This document shows positions 54,577-63,836 of a DNA stretch of 64,000 nt, in pieces. The position numbers were made by a program, and so were the translations under genes. This DNA is from Caldilineaceae bacterium. Its GTDB lineage: Bacteria; Chloroflexota; Anaerolineae; Caldilineales; Caldilineaceae. Position 1 is the first letter of the stretch; each line of letters begins with the position of its first letter. Location of the stretch: NCBI GenBank assembly GCA_019637685.1, contig JAHBVF010000012.1:62001-126000 (forward strand), in the 5' to 3' direction. The notes beneath the pieces are model-generated. The model was not told the origin of the DNA and did not search any database. It was given only the letters and a program-made list of their open reading frames with translations.

Positions 54577-57500
54577 CTACCGGGCCACCGCGGGCAGATA
54601 GACCACCCCCACCGCGCCGGCTGTCGGGTTGTACTCCAGCGCGCCGATGTCGCAGCCGTTGCCATAGGGCCGTTCCGCGCCCTGCTGGTCAACGGACAAC
54701 TGGCAACTGCCCGCGTTCACGGCCCGGCTGCTGTCGAAGAGCGGATAGGCGTAGGTGTCGGCCTTTGTGCGGACCAGGCTCTGCCATTCGCTCTTCTGCG
54801 CCAGAATGTTGCTGCTGGTCTGGCCCAGGACTGTGCAACTGTTCAGATCGCCCAGCAGATTGTAGCCGCCAGAGGTGAAGCGGCCCAGGCAGTTGGCCCC
54901 CAGGGGTGCGCCGTTGGACGCCAGAATCGTATTGACCAGACTGATCCCGTCGCCTGTGGCGTGGATACCGCCTCCCTCGGCGTTGGCCCCATTGCCCACC
55001 AGCGTGACATTTTCCACCGCGGCCGTGCTGTTGTCGCTGGAGATGCCCCCACCCTTTTCCGCGCGGTTGCCGCTGAATGTGCTGTTCTGGAGAATCAGAT
55101 GGCTGTTGCGCAGATGCACACCGCCACCGCTCCCACCGTTCTCCCCGTTCGGCTGGGCCAGATTATCGGTAATCGCGCTCTGGCGGATGGTGACGCTGCT
55201 GGCGTGGGCCATCACACCGCCGCCGTTGCGGGCACTGTTGCCGGTCAGCGCCACCTGATCCAGCAGCAGGCTGCCGTCCACCACCAGCACCGCGCCGCCG
55301 TCGTCCCCGGCAATCGCCCCGCCGGAGAGCATCAGATTGGATAGAACCAGGCTGGCATTGTTGACCTGAATGACCCGGCTCTGGCCGTTGGCGTTGACAA
55401 TTGTGCGGTCCGGGCTGAGACCGGTGATCGTCACGGCATCGGTCACCAGCAGCGGGGTGCTGGAAGCCCGCAGACGACCGGACTCTTCGCTGATGTTGAG
55501 CTGATGCACGCCGTAGCCCAGGGCAATCGTCTGGGGACCAGGCCGGGCGTTGGCCTCTTCCAGCGCGGCGCGCAGGGTGCAGCCGCCGGTCGCGGCGCAG
55601 ATGCCGTCGCCGGGATTGAGGTCGCTGCCCTCTTCCAGGCTGGTCACGTGGAAGTCAGCCGGGGGCAGCAGGGCCAACTCCGTCAGCAGTGCGTTGTTGT
55701 CGGGGATGGCTTCCGGGGTGCTGCTCTCCACCCGACTTTCGGCTGCAATTTCCGCGCCGATTTTCAGGCCGGCGTCCAGAGCCACAGTGATAATGACCTG
55801 CGTCGAACTGCCCGCGGCCAGCCCACCGATGGGGCAGTACAGATTCTGACCACCCGCGTTGCAGGTGAAACTGCCGCCGTTGACCTGCACCGACTGGTAG
55901 GACGCGCCCGCGGCCAGCGTCTCTTTCAGCACCACATCCGCCGCGGCCATACCGCCTGTGCTGGGCGCGCGGTTTTCCACTGTCAGCGCGTAGGTCAACG
56001 TGCGCCGATCCGCGGGCACGACCGCATTGCCAGCCCGCTTGACGGCCAGGTCCACCCGGTTCTGCACCGAGACCGTCTGCGTTGTGCAGCCCTGCATCCC
56101 GCCCTGATCCACCGCGCAGATTTCCAGGCTTTTGTTGCCGGGGCTGGTGTAGGTGTGGAAGCCGATGAGGGTGCTGGTGACGGTACTGTCGGCCAGAATG
56201 ACCGGCCCGCTCAGTGTGCCGTCTTCCAGAATTTCGCCTTTGCCTTCGGATGTGCCGTCGCCCCAGTCCAGCAGCAGCGAGTGCTCGTCTTCCTCGTCCG
56301 CGTCCACAATCACCGCGTCCAGGGCAAAGGCAAAGCCCACGCCTGCTTCCAGCGGCTCTGTGCGGATGTGGACCGACGGCTCGTCGTTGGCCGCGGTGAC
56401 ACTGATGGGCACGGTCATCGGCTCGGAATCTTCCCGCCCGTCGTTGACGACGAATGTAAAGGCGTCTTCGCCGAAGAAATCTGGCTCTGGCGTGAAGGTA
56501 CGGGCCGCGGCCGTGCCGTCGCTGATGCGGCCGTAGCCCGGTTGCACAGTCACCCGATAGGTGAGGGTGTCCAGGCTGCCGTCCAGATCGTAGCCGCCCA
56601 GTGTGACAGGCACGGCGATGTCTTCGGTCGTCGTCACCACCAGCCCGGCCACGGCCTGGGGCGGGCGGTAATTGCGGCTCACATTCACGGCGACGGTGGC
56701 CGGCGCGCTCTCGATCAGTTCGCCGTCCGCCGTGCGGAAGCCGTCTGTAGCCCGGAAGCTGAAACTGTCCGGCCCCACGTAATTCGTGTCCGATTGATAT
56801 TCCACCCAGGCGGAGGTGTCGTCGATGCTGTGGATGACGCTGGCCTCGAAGACGTGGACCAGTTCGCTGTCGATGTCCAGAATGTAGAAATTGTTGGAGT
56901 TGACCGCGATATTGCCGGGGCTGCCGAAATCCCCCAGCACAAAGCCGCTGCAGCCGGGGCAACTGGACTGGCTGCGGGCCTCGCCCGCGAAGATGCCGTC
57001 GCTGTTGAAGCGCTGCACCCGCTCGTTGCCGCTGTCCGCCACATAGAGTACGTCCTTGGGGTCGATGGCCAGGGCGGCAATGCGGTTGAACTGGCCCGGC
57101 GCGCTGCCGGAGAGATCGCCCTCCACCGCGCAGGTCTCGTCGGTGCAGCGGAAGCCGATGCTGTGGCCGTCGATGTAATTGCAGTTGGGGCCGCTGGAAC
57201 ATTTGCCCGCCCAGCCGATCAGTTCGCCCAGGGTCACGCTGCCGTCGGCGTTGACAGTGGCCGGGCTGAATTTGTAGATGCGGTGATAGTGAGTGGCCGA
57301 GGTGGTCGGGTCGGCGGCGATGTAGACCGCACCGGTGCTGTCCACCACAATGTCTTTGATGCCCCACATACGCATTGCATCTGCGCCCACGCCGGGATAG
57401 TCGCCCCATTTGGTGGACTGGACAATCGGCAGAGAATAGAGCGGCGTGCCCAGCAGGTCCAGGCAGTCGTCCGGCCCTTTGCTGGTGGTGTTGTTGCACT

Positions 57501-59928
57501 CGGCAGGGCGAAAGGCGGCCATCCCTGTCAGGTTATGCGTCCCAATCACATACAGCACATTGTTTTTTGTGTCCCACGCGGCCGACCGGGCGTTCTTATA
57601 CTCCGGGCCGCGTCGGGTATTTTGCGCTCCCACAAAGATGTCATTGATTTCGTTCCAGAGCGTGTAGGTGCGCAGCTTGACAATCGGCTCGGCGCCATTC
57701 TCCGGCTCGGTGGTATACACATCCACCAGACTGTTGCCGGTGGAACTGCCGTCGCTGTTGGTGGCCAGAATCGTGCCCTGGCCCACATTGAAGTTGATGT
57801 CGCGCAGGGGGCGGCTGTCGCTGCTGCGCTCGATCTCGCCCACATACAGCCCGTTCGGGTCCCATACGGAGATGCGTTCTGTGGTGTAGGGGGCGATGGT
57901 GCTGCCGCCGGGGGTGCAGCGCCGGTAGGCCTGGTCGTAGATGTACGTATAGCCCCCGTCGTCCACGGAAATGTACTTCTGGTTGCCCCCGTTCCAACTG
58001 ACGAAATCTTTGGGCAAGTCCCGGCGGTTGATGTCTTCCTCGCACAGTGACTTGATGTAATCCCGCATAGCGTTGGGGTCCGCGGCTATCTGCCAGGCGA
58101 ACTCTTCGCCCTCTGCGGCGGCAATCTGCGGGCTGTAGCGCGCGGTCATCCGGTAGTCGTTGATGAAATAGGGGTAGAGGGGCGCGATAAAGAAGCCGTT
58201 GTCCGGCTGCTTGTCCACCGTAAACCAGAGCGGATCCGGCGGGGTGTTGCCGTCTGTGCCACGCACGGTAATTTTGATCGACTCGTCGGCAATGGCCTGA
58301 ATGGTGTCGCCGCCGCCGATGGGATGGGCCACCGCGGGCAGATTCGTGCCCGGCGCTTTGATGTTGACCAACTGCTGCTTCACTTCCGAGCTGTTGCGGG
58401 AGCGGTCGGTGGCGGACCAGTCCACGTAGTGGATGCCCGGCCCGAAGATGGGCCACTGAACGCCCTGGGTTGTGCCACTGGCTGTGTAGTGAACTGTGGG
58501 GCGCAGGTCGGCCACATCAAAAACCTGGGGCGTGCCCAGGGCCACTTCCACCCCGCCGGTGGACTCCATAATCACAGGCGGTGGGGGCAACAGAATCGGC
58601 GGCAGGGTGTCCTCCACAATCACCGTTTGGGTGACAATTGTGGTATTGACGCCGCCGGTTGGCGTGGCCGCGCCGTTGTCGCTGGCCGTCCATTTGATCT
58701 CCGCGGAGGGCAGAGGATTGCCGCTGGCATCCACCTGCAGGGGCCAAAAGGAGGGCGTGCTGTAAGTAAGCCGGGGGTTTTGTGCGCAGTCGTCGTTGGC
58801 CTTTACCACAGCCAGCAAACCGGGGATCGTCGCGGCGGACGACGCGCCGCCGGGCAGGAACGCTTCTACTTTTTTCACAGGAGCCACGCCGCTGATGGTG
58901 GGTGGCGTGTGGTCCTGGATGATCAGATATTGGTTGTCGTAGGTGGTGGCGTTGGGTTCGCCGCTGACGAAATAGGGCTGGCGCAGTTTATTGGCCGCCG
59001 TGGCCGCTTTCCCCCCGACCTTCTTCGCCAGGTTTTTGGCCACCTGCTTGAGAAAGGCGTTTTTGGTGATCTCCTCAATTGCTTCCTGCGTCACTTCTTT
59101 GCCGGCCTTCTCCAACTGCTCTTTGGCCGCTTTGACCGCGGCCTCCTTGCGCGCTTTATGCGCGGCGGGGGTGTCGCTGGCAATGCTCAGCAGAAAAGTG
59201 GGGAACCAGTCGAAACCGGAAATGAGAGTGTCTGCCTGCCAGTTCAGCGTGTAGCTGCCGGGGCGGAAGACGACTGTCTGGGCGCTCACCCGCCGGCCCG
59301 GATGGCGCAGGGTAATGAAGACGTCCGAGTTGTAGTGGAATATCTCCGGGCTGCCCACATCGCCCCAATCCCCTGGTGCCCACTGGGAAAGCTCAAAGGG
59401 CAGGACAATCCCGTAGATATTGGAATAGCTGCCGTAGACTTCGTTTTCAAAGCGCCCGTATTCGCTGTCAATCATATTCTGCAAGCCTGGCCGCATGGCC
59501 TGGGGTATGTGATAGCGTTGAAGCAGCAGGCTGAAGAGCTTGTCGTCCATCAAATGCAGTTCGTTCCAGGTGGCGTCCAGCGGCAAATTCATACGATAAA
59601 CGCAGTCCGGCGGCGGCGGCTTGACAATATCTTTGGGAGCTACCAGATGGGGCGGACAGCCTTTCAGCGCCAAGTTTGCGCCGTATTCGGCCATATCCGC
59701 GGCGGTCTTAAAACCGGGGATGGGCAAGGGCAACAGCGACGCGATACTGGCCGCAATGTGGGCCACCTGCAGGGGGATGATGCAGCCCTTTGGGGTGATG
59801 GATTGGGCCGCGGGCGCGTCGGCCCCGGTCGGCACGGTTTCCTGGGCACTGGCCGTGGCCCCAGGCAGGGCCAGCAGCAGGCTCAGGCAGAGCAGCAGAG
59901 GGAGCAGAATGCGGTGTTGAGATTTCAT
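54577..59928 (-). CDS. Giant secreted multidomain protein with [FY]LP..R tail
   Basis: 1783 residues. Signal peptide about 1-29 (LLPLLLCLSLLLALPGATASA). An N-terminal region with a helical Lys/Ala/Glu stretch (about 265-320) follows, then HYR/Ig-like domains, and an NHL/beta-propeller-like part (GQFNRIAALAIDPKDVLYVA; QRFNSDGIFAGEARSQ). Cadherin/tandem-Ig domains (GPDSFSFRATDG; FFGEDAFTFVVNDGREDSE), a DUF11-like domain (LTYALTVENRAPSTGG), a CSLREA-type segment (GDGICAATGGCTLRAALEEA) and a right-handed beta-helix precede the end GVVYLPAVAR. Likely a surface or matrix protein. Its ATG overlaps the stop of the 59925 small gene (ATGA). Confidence 0.78.
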   Translation of the reverse strand: MKSQHRILLPLLLCLSLLLALPGATASAQETVPTGADAPAAQSITPKGCIIPLQVAHIAASIASLLPLPIPGFKTAADMAEYGANLALKGCPPHLVAPKDIVKPPPPDCVYRMNLPLDATWNELHLMDDKLFSLLLQRYHIPQAMRPGLQNMIDSEYGRFENEVYGSYSNIYGIVLPFELSQWAPGDWGDVGSPEIFHYNSDVFITLRHPGRRVSAQTVVFRPGSYTLNWQADTLISGFDWFPTFLLSIASDTPAAHKARKEAAVKAAKEQLEKAGKEVTQEAIEEITKNAFLKQVAKNLAKKVGGKAATAANKLRQPYFVSGEPNATTYDNQYLIIQDHTPPTISGVAPVKKVEAFLPGGASSAATIPGLLAVVKANDDCAQNPRLTYSTPSFWPLQVDASGNPLPSAEIKWTASDNGAATPTGGVNTTIVTQTVIVEDTLPPILLPPPPVIMESTGGVEVALGTPQVFDVADLRPTVHYTASGTTQGVQWPIFGPGIHYVDWSATDRSRNSSEVKQQLVNIKAPGTNLPAVAHPIGGGDTIQAIADESIKITVRGTDGNTPPDPLWFTVDKQPDNGFFIAPLYPYFINDYRMTARYSPQIAAAEGEEFAWQIAADPNAMRDYIKSLCEEDINRRDLPKDFVSWNGGNQKYISVDDGGYTYIYDQAYRRCTPGGSTIAPYTTERISVWDPNGLYVGEIERSSDSRPLRDINFNVGQGTILATNSDGSSTGNSLVDVYTTEPENGAEPIVKLRTYTLWNEINDIFVGAQNTRRGPEYKNARSAAWDTKNNVLYVIGTHNLTGMAAFRPAECNNTTSKGPDDCLDLLGTPLYSLPIVQSTKWGDYPGVGADAMRMWGIKDIVVDSTGAVYIAADPTTSATHYHRIYKFSPATVNADGSVTLGELIGWAGKCSSGPNCNYIDGHSIGFRCTDETCAVEGDLSGSAPGQFNRIAALAIDPKDVLYVADSGNERVQRFNSDGIFAGEARSQSSCPGCSGFVLGDFGSPGNIAVNSNNFYILDIDSELVHVFEASVIHSIDDTSAWVEYQSDTNYVGPDSFSFRATDGFRTADGELIESAPATVAVNVSRNYRPPQAVAGLVVTTTEDIAVPVTLGGYDLDGSLDTLTYRVTVQPGYGRISDGTAAARTFTPEPDFFGEDAFTFVVNDGREDSEPMTVPISVTAANDEPSVHIRTEPLEAGVGFAFALDAVIVDADEEDEHSLLLDWGDGTSEGKGEILEDGTLSGPVILADSTVTSTLIGFHTYTSPGNKSLEICAVDQGGMQGCTTQTVSVQNRVDLAVKRAGNAVVPADRRTLTYALTVENRAPSTGGMAAADVVLKETLAAGASYQSVQVNGGSFTCNAGGQNLYCPIGGLAAGSSTQVIITVALDAGLKIGAEIAAESRVESSTPEAIPDNNALLTELALLPPADFHVTSLEEGSDLNPGDGICAATGGCTLRAALEEANARPGPQTIALGYGVHQLNISEESGRLRASSTPLLVTDAVTITGLSPDRTIVNANGQSRVIQVNNASLVLSNLMLSGGAIAGDDGGAVLVVDGSLLLDQVALTGNSARNGGGVMAHASSVTIRQSAITDNLAQPNGENGGSGGGVHLRNSHLILQNSTFSGNRAEKGGGISSDNSTAAVENVTLVGNGANAEGGGIHATGDGISLVNTILASNGAPLGANCLGRFTSGGYNLLGDLNSCTVLGQTSSNILAQKSEWQSLVRTKADTYAYPLFDSSRAVNAGSCQLSVDQQGAERPYGNGCDIGALEYNPTAGAVGVVYLPAVAR

Positions 59929-60155
59929 GTGGGCTTTCTCCGTTGTTCGTTGTCGGTCGTCGAACGGCTGTGGGCAGCATCCAGACTATCGGTGTAGAAG
60001 ACCAAAAATTCCACCAGCGCGGGCAGACCGCGGAATTCGTGGCGGGTGCGGCCGTCGGTGCTCTCCAGACTGAAAAACCAGAGCGGCTGGCCGCTGTTGT
60101 CCGCCCGGCGCAGACGCAGCAAATAGGCACGGGTAGAATCAAAAGAGCGGTTCAC
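59925..60155 (-). CDS. Small HFFTLRLW-family relative coupled to the giant secreted protein
   Basis: 76 residues if started at the GTG at 60155; no ATG is available in frame, so the start is uncertain. AYLLRLRRADNSGQPLWFFS ... STDGRTRHEFRGLPALVEFL follows the same strand-turn-strand-helix pattern as the 13585 and 20359 proteins (FFTLRLW, WRGR, TASGEVRYFQGWEALVE). Its stop overlaps the start of the 1783-residue gene by four bases, giving translational coupling. No signal peptide; function unknown. Confidence 0.6.
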   Translation of the reverse strand: MNRSFDSTRAYLLRLRRADNSGQPLWFFSLESTDGRTRHEFRGLPALVEFLVFYTDSLDAAHSRSTTDNEQRRKPT

Positions 60156-60289
60156 GGTTTGGGTCCAGTCCGGTTTGGTTGGGTGGCTCCACTCTACCCG
60201 GCTTGCGTGACTGGAACGTGACTGGGGATGGCAGACGGCAGACGACCGACCGCGGACCGCAACCCGCAACTTGCAATTCGCCCCTTCAA

Positions 60290-60318
60290 TTGGTTGGATG
60301 GCCTCTCTCCGCTATAAT
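60290..60318 (+). promoter_or_regulatory. Promoter of the 60353 BTAD regulator
   Basis: -35 TTGGTT (60290-60295), 17-base spacer, perfect -10 TATAAT (60313-60318), 35 bp before the start codon. Confidence 0.7.
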
Positions 60319-60352
60319 AGCCCCACTGTTTTTGTGTCGCGGAGTCTACCCG

Positions 60353-63300
60353 ATGTCTTCAATCCAACTGAACCTCCTCGGCCCCGCGCAGATTAGCCGC
60401 GACGGCGTGGCGGTTCCACCCATCACTTCACCCAAAATTGTGGCCCTGCTCGGCTATCTGGTCGTGGAGCACCAGCAGAGCCACAGCCGGGAGGTGCTGG
60501 CCGAACTCCTCTGGCCGGGGCAGATGACAGGTCGCCAAAACCTGCGCCAATCCTTCAGCCGTCTGCAGAAAGTTCTGGACCAGCCCGCGGCCGCGCCCCC
60601 TCTTTTCCACAGCACGCGCCAGGAGATCGCCTTCAATTCCGCGGCAGGAGCGCAGGTGGATGTCATGGATTTTACGCAGGCGTTGGCCTGGGCGCGCAGT
60701 CACGGGCACAATTCTTTGGATCAGTGCCCGACCTGTGCCCAGCTCTTGCAGAGCGCCGTTCAACGCTACCGGGGCGCTCTGCTGGACGGCCTCTCCGCCG
60801 ATAGCGCGGATTTCGACGAATGGCTGTTGGCCCGGCGTGCCTGGCTGGAGCAGGAAGCCCTCTGGGCACTCAATGGCCTTGCTCAATACGCCCTGGCCCA
60901 GACAGACTCCGGGCAGGCTCTGGCCTTTGCCCGCCGCCAGATCGCCATTGATCCCCTGGCCGAAGCAGCCCACCAGCAGATCATTCAGGCTCTGCTGCTG
61001 GACGGGCGGCGGGGCGAAGCCCAGAGCCACTACGACGAATTGGCCGAATTGCTGGCCGCAGAGCTGAATGTGCGGCCAGCCACGGCGACTACCGCTCTGT
61101 TGATGGCGGAGCGGTCTCTATCCACTCCATCCCGCCCGGCACAAACCAACCGTTCGCACGGGCGGCGGCGGACACACAGGCTGCCCCAGCAATTCACCCC
61201 ATTCATTGGACGGCAGGAGATGCTGGCCCTGCTCTCAGACCGTCTGGCCGAGGATGCCTGTCGTCTGCTCACACTGGTGGGGCCGGGCGGTGTGGGCAAA
61301 ACCCGGCTGGCGATTGAAGCGGCGCGCCGGGCAATGGAGGGGGAAGGCGAAGTCTGTTTTATCGATCTGACAGCCCTGGACGGGGCTGCTGAACTCCCCA
61401 CTGCCCTGGCCGCCGCGCTGGAACTGGTGTTGCCCCCCCACGCCCAGACCGGGAGCGAGCGGCAGGAAGCCCTTCTCCACCTTCTGGCCGAGCGGGAACT
61501 CCTCCTCGTTCTGGACAATTACGAACATCTGCTGCCCAACACAGCGATGATTACCGGGCTTTTGCAGGGCACGAAACATCTGCGCCTGCTGGTCACCTCC
61601 CGCCTGCCTTTGCATCTGCGCGCCGAATGGCTGGTCGATGTGGACGGGCTGCCTGTGCCGTCGGCGGACGCGCCTGCCGAGGAGATCAGTGGCGAAAAGT
61701 ACGCGGGGCTGGCCCTCTTTGCCCAGACCGCGGCCCGAGTGCGCCACGACTTCGCGCCCTCGCCCCAGGGGTGGGAATTGGTGGCCCACATCTGCCGCCT
61801 GCTTCAGGGCGCACCCCTGGCCCTGGAACTGGCCGCGGCCCGGCTGCGGGAGTTGCCGTTGGAAGCCCTGGCCGGAGCTATCGAGCAGGACCTGGACTTT
61901 CTCAGCACAGCAATGGCCGATGTGCCAGAGCGCCATCGCAGCCTGCGTGCGGTCATCGATCATTCCTGGCAACTGCTGCCGGCCACATTGCAGGCCGTCT
62001 TTGCCCGGCTGTCGGTCTTCCGGGGCGGCTTCTCTCCAGAGGCGGCCCAGCACATTGCCGATGCGTCGCCTGCTGATTTGGAGCAACTGGCCCTTCACTC
62101 TCTCCTGCGCCGGGTGGACGCCGACCGATTTGCCCTGCACGAGTCTCTGCGCCAATACACGGCTGAAAAATTGGCCGCGGTGTCGGCTGTCCAGGGCGAG
62201 ATTCAGCGCCGCCACGCAGCCTATTACCTCGCGCTGCTGGCAGATCAGGAGAAGCGACTTTTTGGCCTGGACGTGCCCGGCAGCCTGAAAGCCCTGCGTC
62301 TGGACTACAGTAATGTGCGCACGGCCTGGGCCTGGGCCACCCGTCACGAGCAGATTCGGCTGATTGAGCGCAGCCTCAACGCGGCCTATAGCTTCTACAA
62401 CGCGGCCGGGCTGGTGCAGGAGGGCCGGGAAGCCATCGAGCAGGCCCTGGCTGCTCTGCCCGACGAGCCGACGCAGCCGCTGTTGAAGGCACGGCTGTTG
62501 GCAAAATTGGCCCGTTTCTGCAATGTGCAGGGCCAATACGAACAGGCCATCAGCGCTGCCCAGACTGCCAGCCAGGGCTTGCCCTCCGCCGACCACACCG
62601 GGCATCCCCAAGCCGAGGCCGTCGCGGCCGAAGCGTGGCTACAGTGGGGGCGGGCCGCACTTCATCAGGGCAAATACGGGGAAGCCGAAGGGCCGTTGGA
62701 GGAGGCATTGGGTATGGCCCGAAGTGCAGGCGATGCCCGCTTGGAGGCAGAAGTCCATCTTAATCTGGGCACGATTCACAATATGCAAAATGCCTTTGCT
62801 CTGGCCAACGCTCACGACAGGGAAGCTCTGCGTCTGGCCCAGGCCAGCGGCGACCGCCATTCGGAAGGGATTGCACTCAATAATATGGGTTCGGTGGCTG
62901 ATTTTCAGGGCGATTACAGCAATGCCGCGGCCTACTTTTCCCAGGCCAGGGCCGTATTCGACGCCATTGGCTACCGGCGGGGCAGTGCCGCTGCTCTGAG
63001 CAATCTGGGCGCGGCCAGTGCCTGGCTTGGCGAATTGGAGCAGGCTGTGGACTGTCATACGGAGGGCGTACAGGTCTCCCGTGAACTGGGCGACATTGAC
63101 GGCGAAGCCTGGGCGCTGATGGCACTGGGCGCGGTTTTGACCCATTTGGGCCGCCTGGAAGAAGCCCGCATCCACTTGCAGAACGCGCTGGAGTTGAATC
63201 GACAGGACGGAACCAGCGCGGTCGAGGCGTGGAGTCTGGTCCATCTGGCGCAGGTCGAATTCGCGGCCGGGCTTCTGGACGAAGCTGAGGAGTTGGCTGG

Positions 63301-63754
63301 GCGGGGGTATCCCCTGGCTTTGGAACTGGGCGATGAGTTGACAGCCGCCACGGCCCAGATTGTGCAGGGGGATGTGGCGCTTCGTCGGGGGGATTTTGTT
63401 TTGGCAGAGCGGCTGTATGCCGGAGCCTTGGCCGTCAACCAGCGGCTGGAACACAGAGCCGGGGAGATGCGGGTATTGGCTTGTCAGGCCCGGTTGGCCC
63501 TGGCGCAGAATGATCCGCACCAGGCCCGGTCATTGGCGGAGGACGCTCTGGCCTTGGACGGTCCCGCCAAACTGCTGCTCGATCGCGCCCCGCTGCTGGC
63601 CGTCTGTGGGCGGGCGCTGGCCCAATTGGGCGAGACCGCACAGGCCCTGGAAGTTTTGCAGGAGGCGCTGTCCCTGCACCGCAAGATGGGGCAATGGCAT
63701 TTGGCCGCGGCTCTGGAGGAGGCGCTGGCCGGGCTATCGGGCGATGTCCTGTGA
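60353..63754 (+). CDS. BTAD-type transcriptional activator with NB-ARC ATPase and TPR domains
   Basis: 1133 residues from the ATG at 60353 (GGAG upstream, promoter at 60290). Winged helix about 1-95 (SSIQLNLLGPAQISRDGVAV; LAELLWPGQMTGRQNLRQSF), BTAD about 100-250 (FDEWLLARRAWLEQEALWAL). NB-ARC ATPase with Walker A VGPGGVGKTRLAIEA near 309, Walker B LLLVLDNYEHLL, LRLLVTSRLPLHL and GAPLALELAAARL. A winged-helix (FARLSVFRGGFSPEAAQHI) is followed by about ten TPR units (LNLGTIHNMQNAFALANAHD; LSNLGAASAWLGELEQAVDC). It is divergent from the 59925/54577 operon, which may be its target. Confidence 0.88.
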   Translation: MSSIQLNLLGPAQISRDGVAVPPITSPKIVALLGYLVVEHQQSHSREVLAELLWPGQMTGRQNLRQSFSRLQKVLDQPAAAPPLFHSTRQEIAFNSAAGAQVDVMDFTQALAWARSHGHNSLDQCPTCAQLLQSAVQRYRGALLDGLSADSADFDEWLLARRAWLEQEALWALNGLAQYALAQTDSGQALAFARRQIAIDPLAEAAHQQIIQALLLDGRRGEAQSHYDELAELLAAELNVRPATATTALLMAERSLSTPSRPAQTNRSHGRRRTHRLPQQFTPFIGRQEMLALLSDRLAEDACRLLTLVGPGGVGKTRLAIEAARRAMEGEGEVCFIDLTALDGAAELPTALAAALELVLPPHAQTGSERQEALLHLLAERELLLVLDNYEHLLPNTAMITGLLQGTKHLRLLVTSRLPLHLRAEWLVDVDGLPVPSADAPAEEISGEKYAGLALFAQTAARVRHDFAPSPQGWELVAHICRLLQGAPLALELAAARLRELPLEALAGAIEQDLDFLSTAMADVPERHRSLRAVIDHSWQLLPATLQAVFARLSVFRGGFSPEAAQHIADASPADLEQLALHSLLRRVDADRFALHESLRQYTAEKLAAVSAVQGEIQRRHAAYYLALLADQEKRLFGLDVPGSLKALRLDYSNVRTAWAWATRHEQIRLIERSLNAAYSFYNAAGLVQEGREAIEQALAALPDEPTQPLLKARLLAKLARFCNVQGQYEQAISAAQTASQGLPSADHTGHPQAEAVAAEAWLQWGRAALHQGKYGEAEGPLEEALGMARSAGDARLEAEVHLNLGTIHNMQNAFALANAHDREALRLAQASGDRHSEGIALNNMGSVADFQGDYSNAAAYFSQARAVFDAIGYRRGSAAALSNLGAASAWLGELEQAVDCHTEGVQVSRELGDIDGEAWALMALGAVLTHLGRLEEARIHLQNALELNRQDGTSAVEAWSLVHLAQVEFAAGLLDEAEELAGRGYPLALELGDELTAATAQIVQGDVALRRGDFVLAERLYAGALAVNQRLEHRAGEMRVLACQARLALAQNDPHQARSLAEDALALDGPAKLLLDRAPLLAVCGRALAQLGETAQALEVLQEALSLHRKMGQWHLAAALEEALAGLSGDVL

Positions 63755-63769
63755 GCGGGGCTGCACAGC

Positions 63770-63818
63770 GGAAACGTGAAATGTGTGAGTAGGCGACACC
63801 CACACATTTCACGTTTCC
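63770..63818. terminator. Bidirectional terminator-like inverted repeat
   Basis: Perfect 18-bp arms GGAAACGTGAAATGTGTG (63770-63787) and complement (63801-63818), followed on the plus strand by a T-containing stretch; it lies between convergent genes. Confidence 0.75.
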
Positions 63819-63836
63819 CCTTTCGCTTTTTACGTA

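Noticed and set aside
55504..58050. 848-codon plus-strand frame
   Set aside because: Antisense shadow of the 1783-residue secreted protein, whose signal peptide, Ig, beta-helix and tail are clear.
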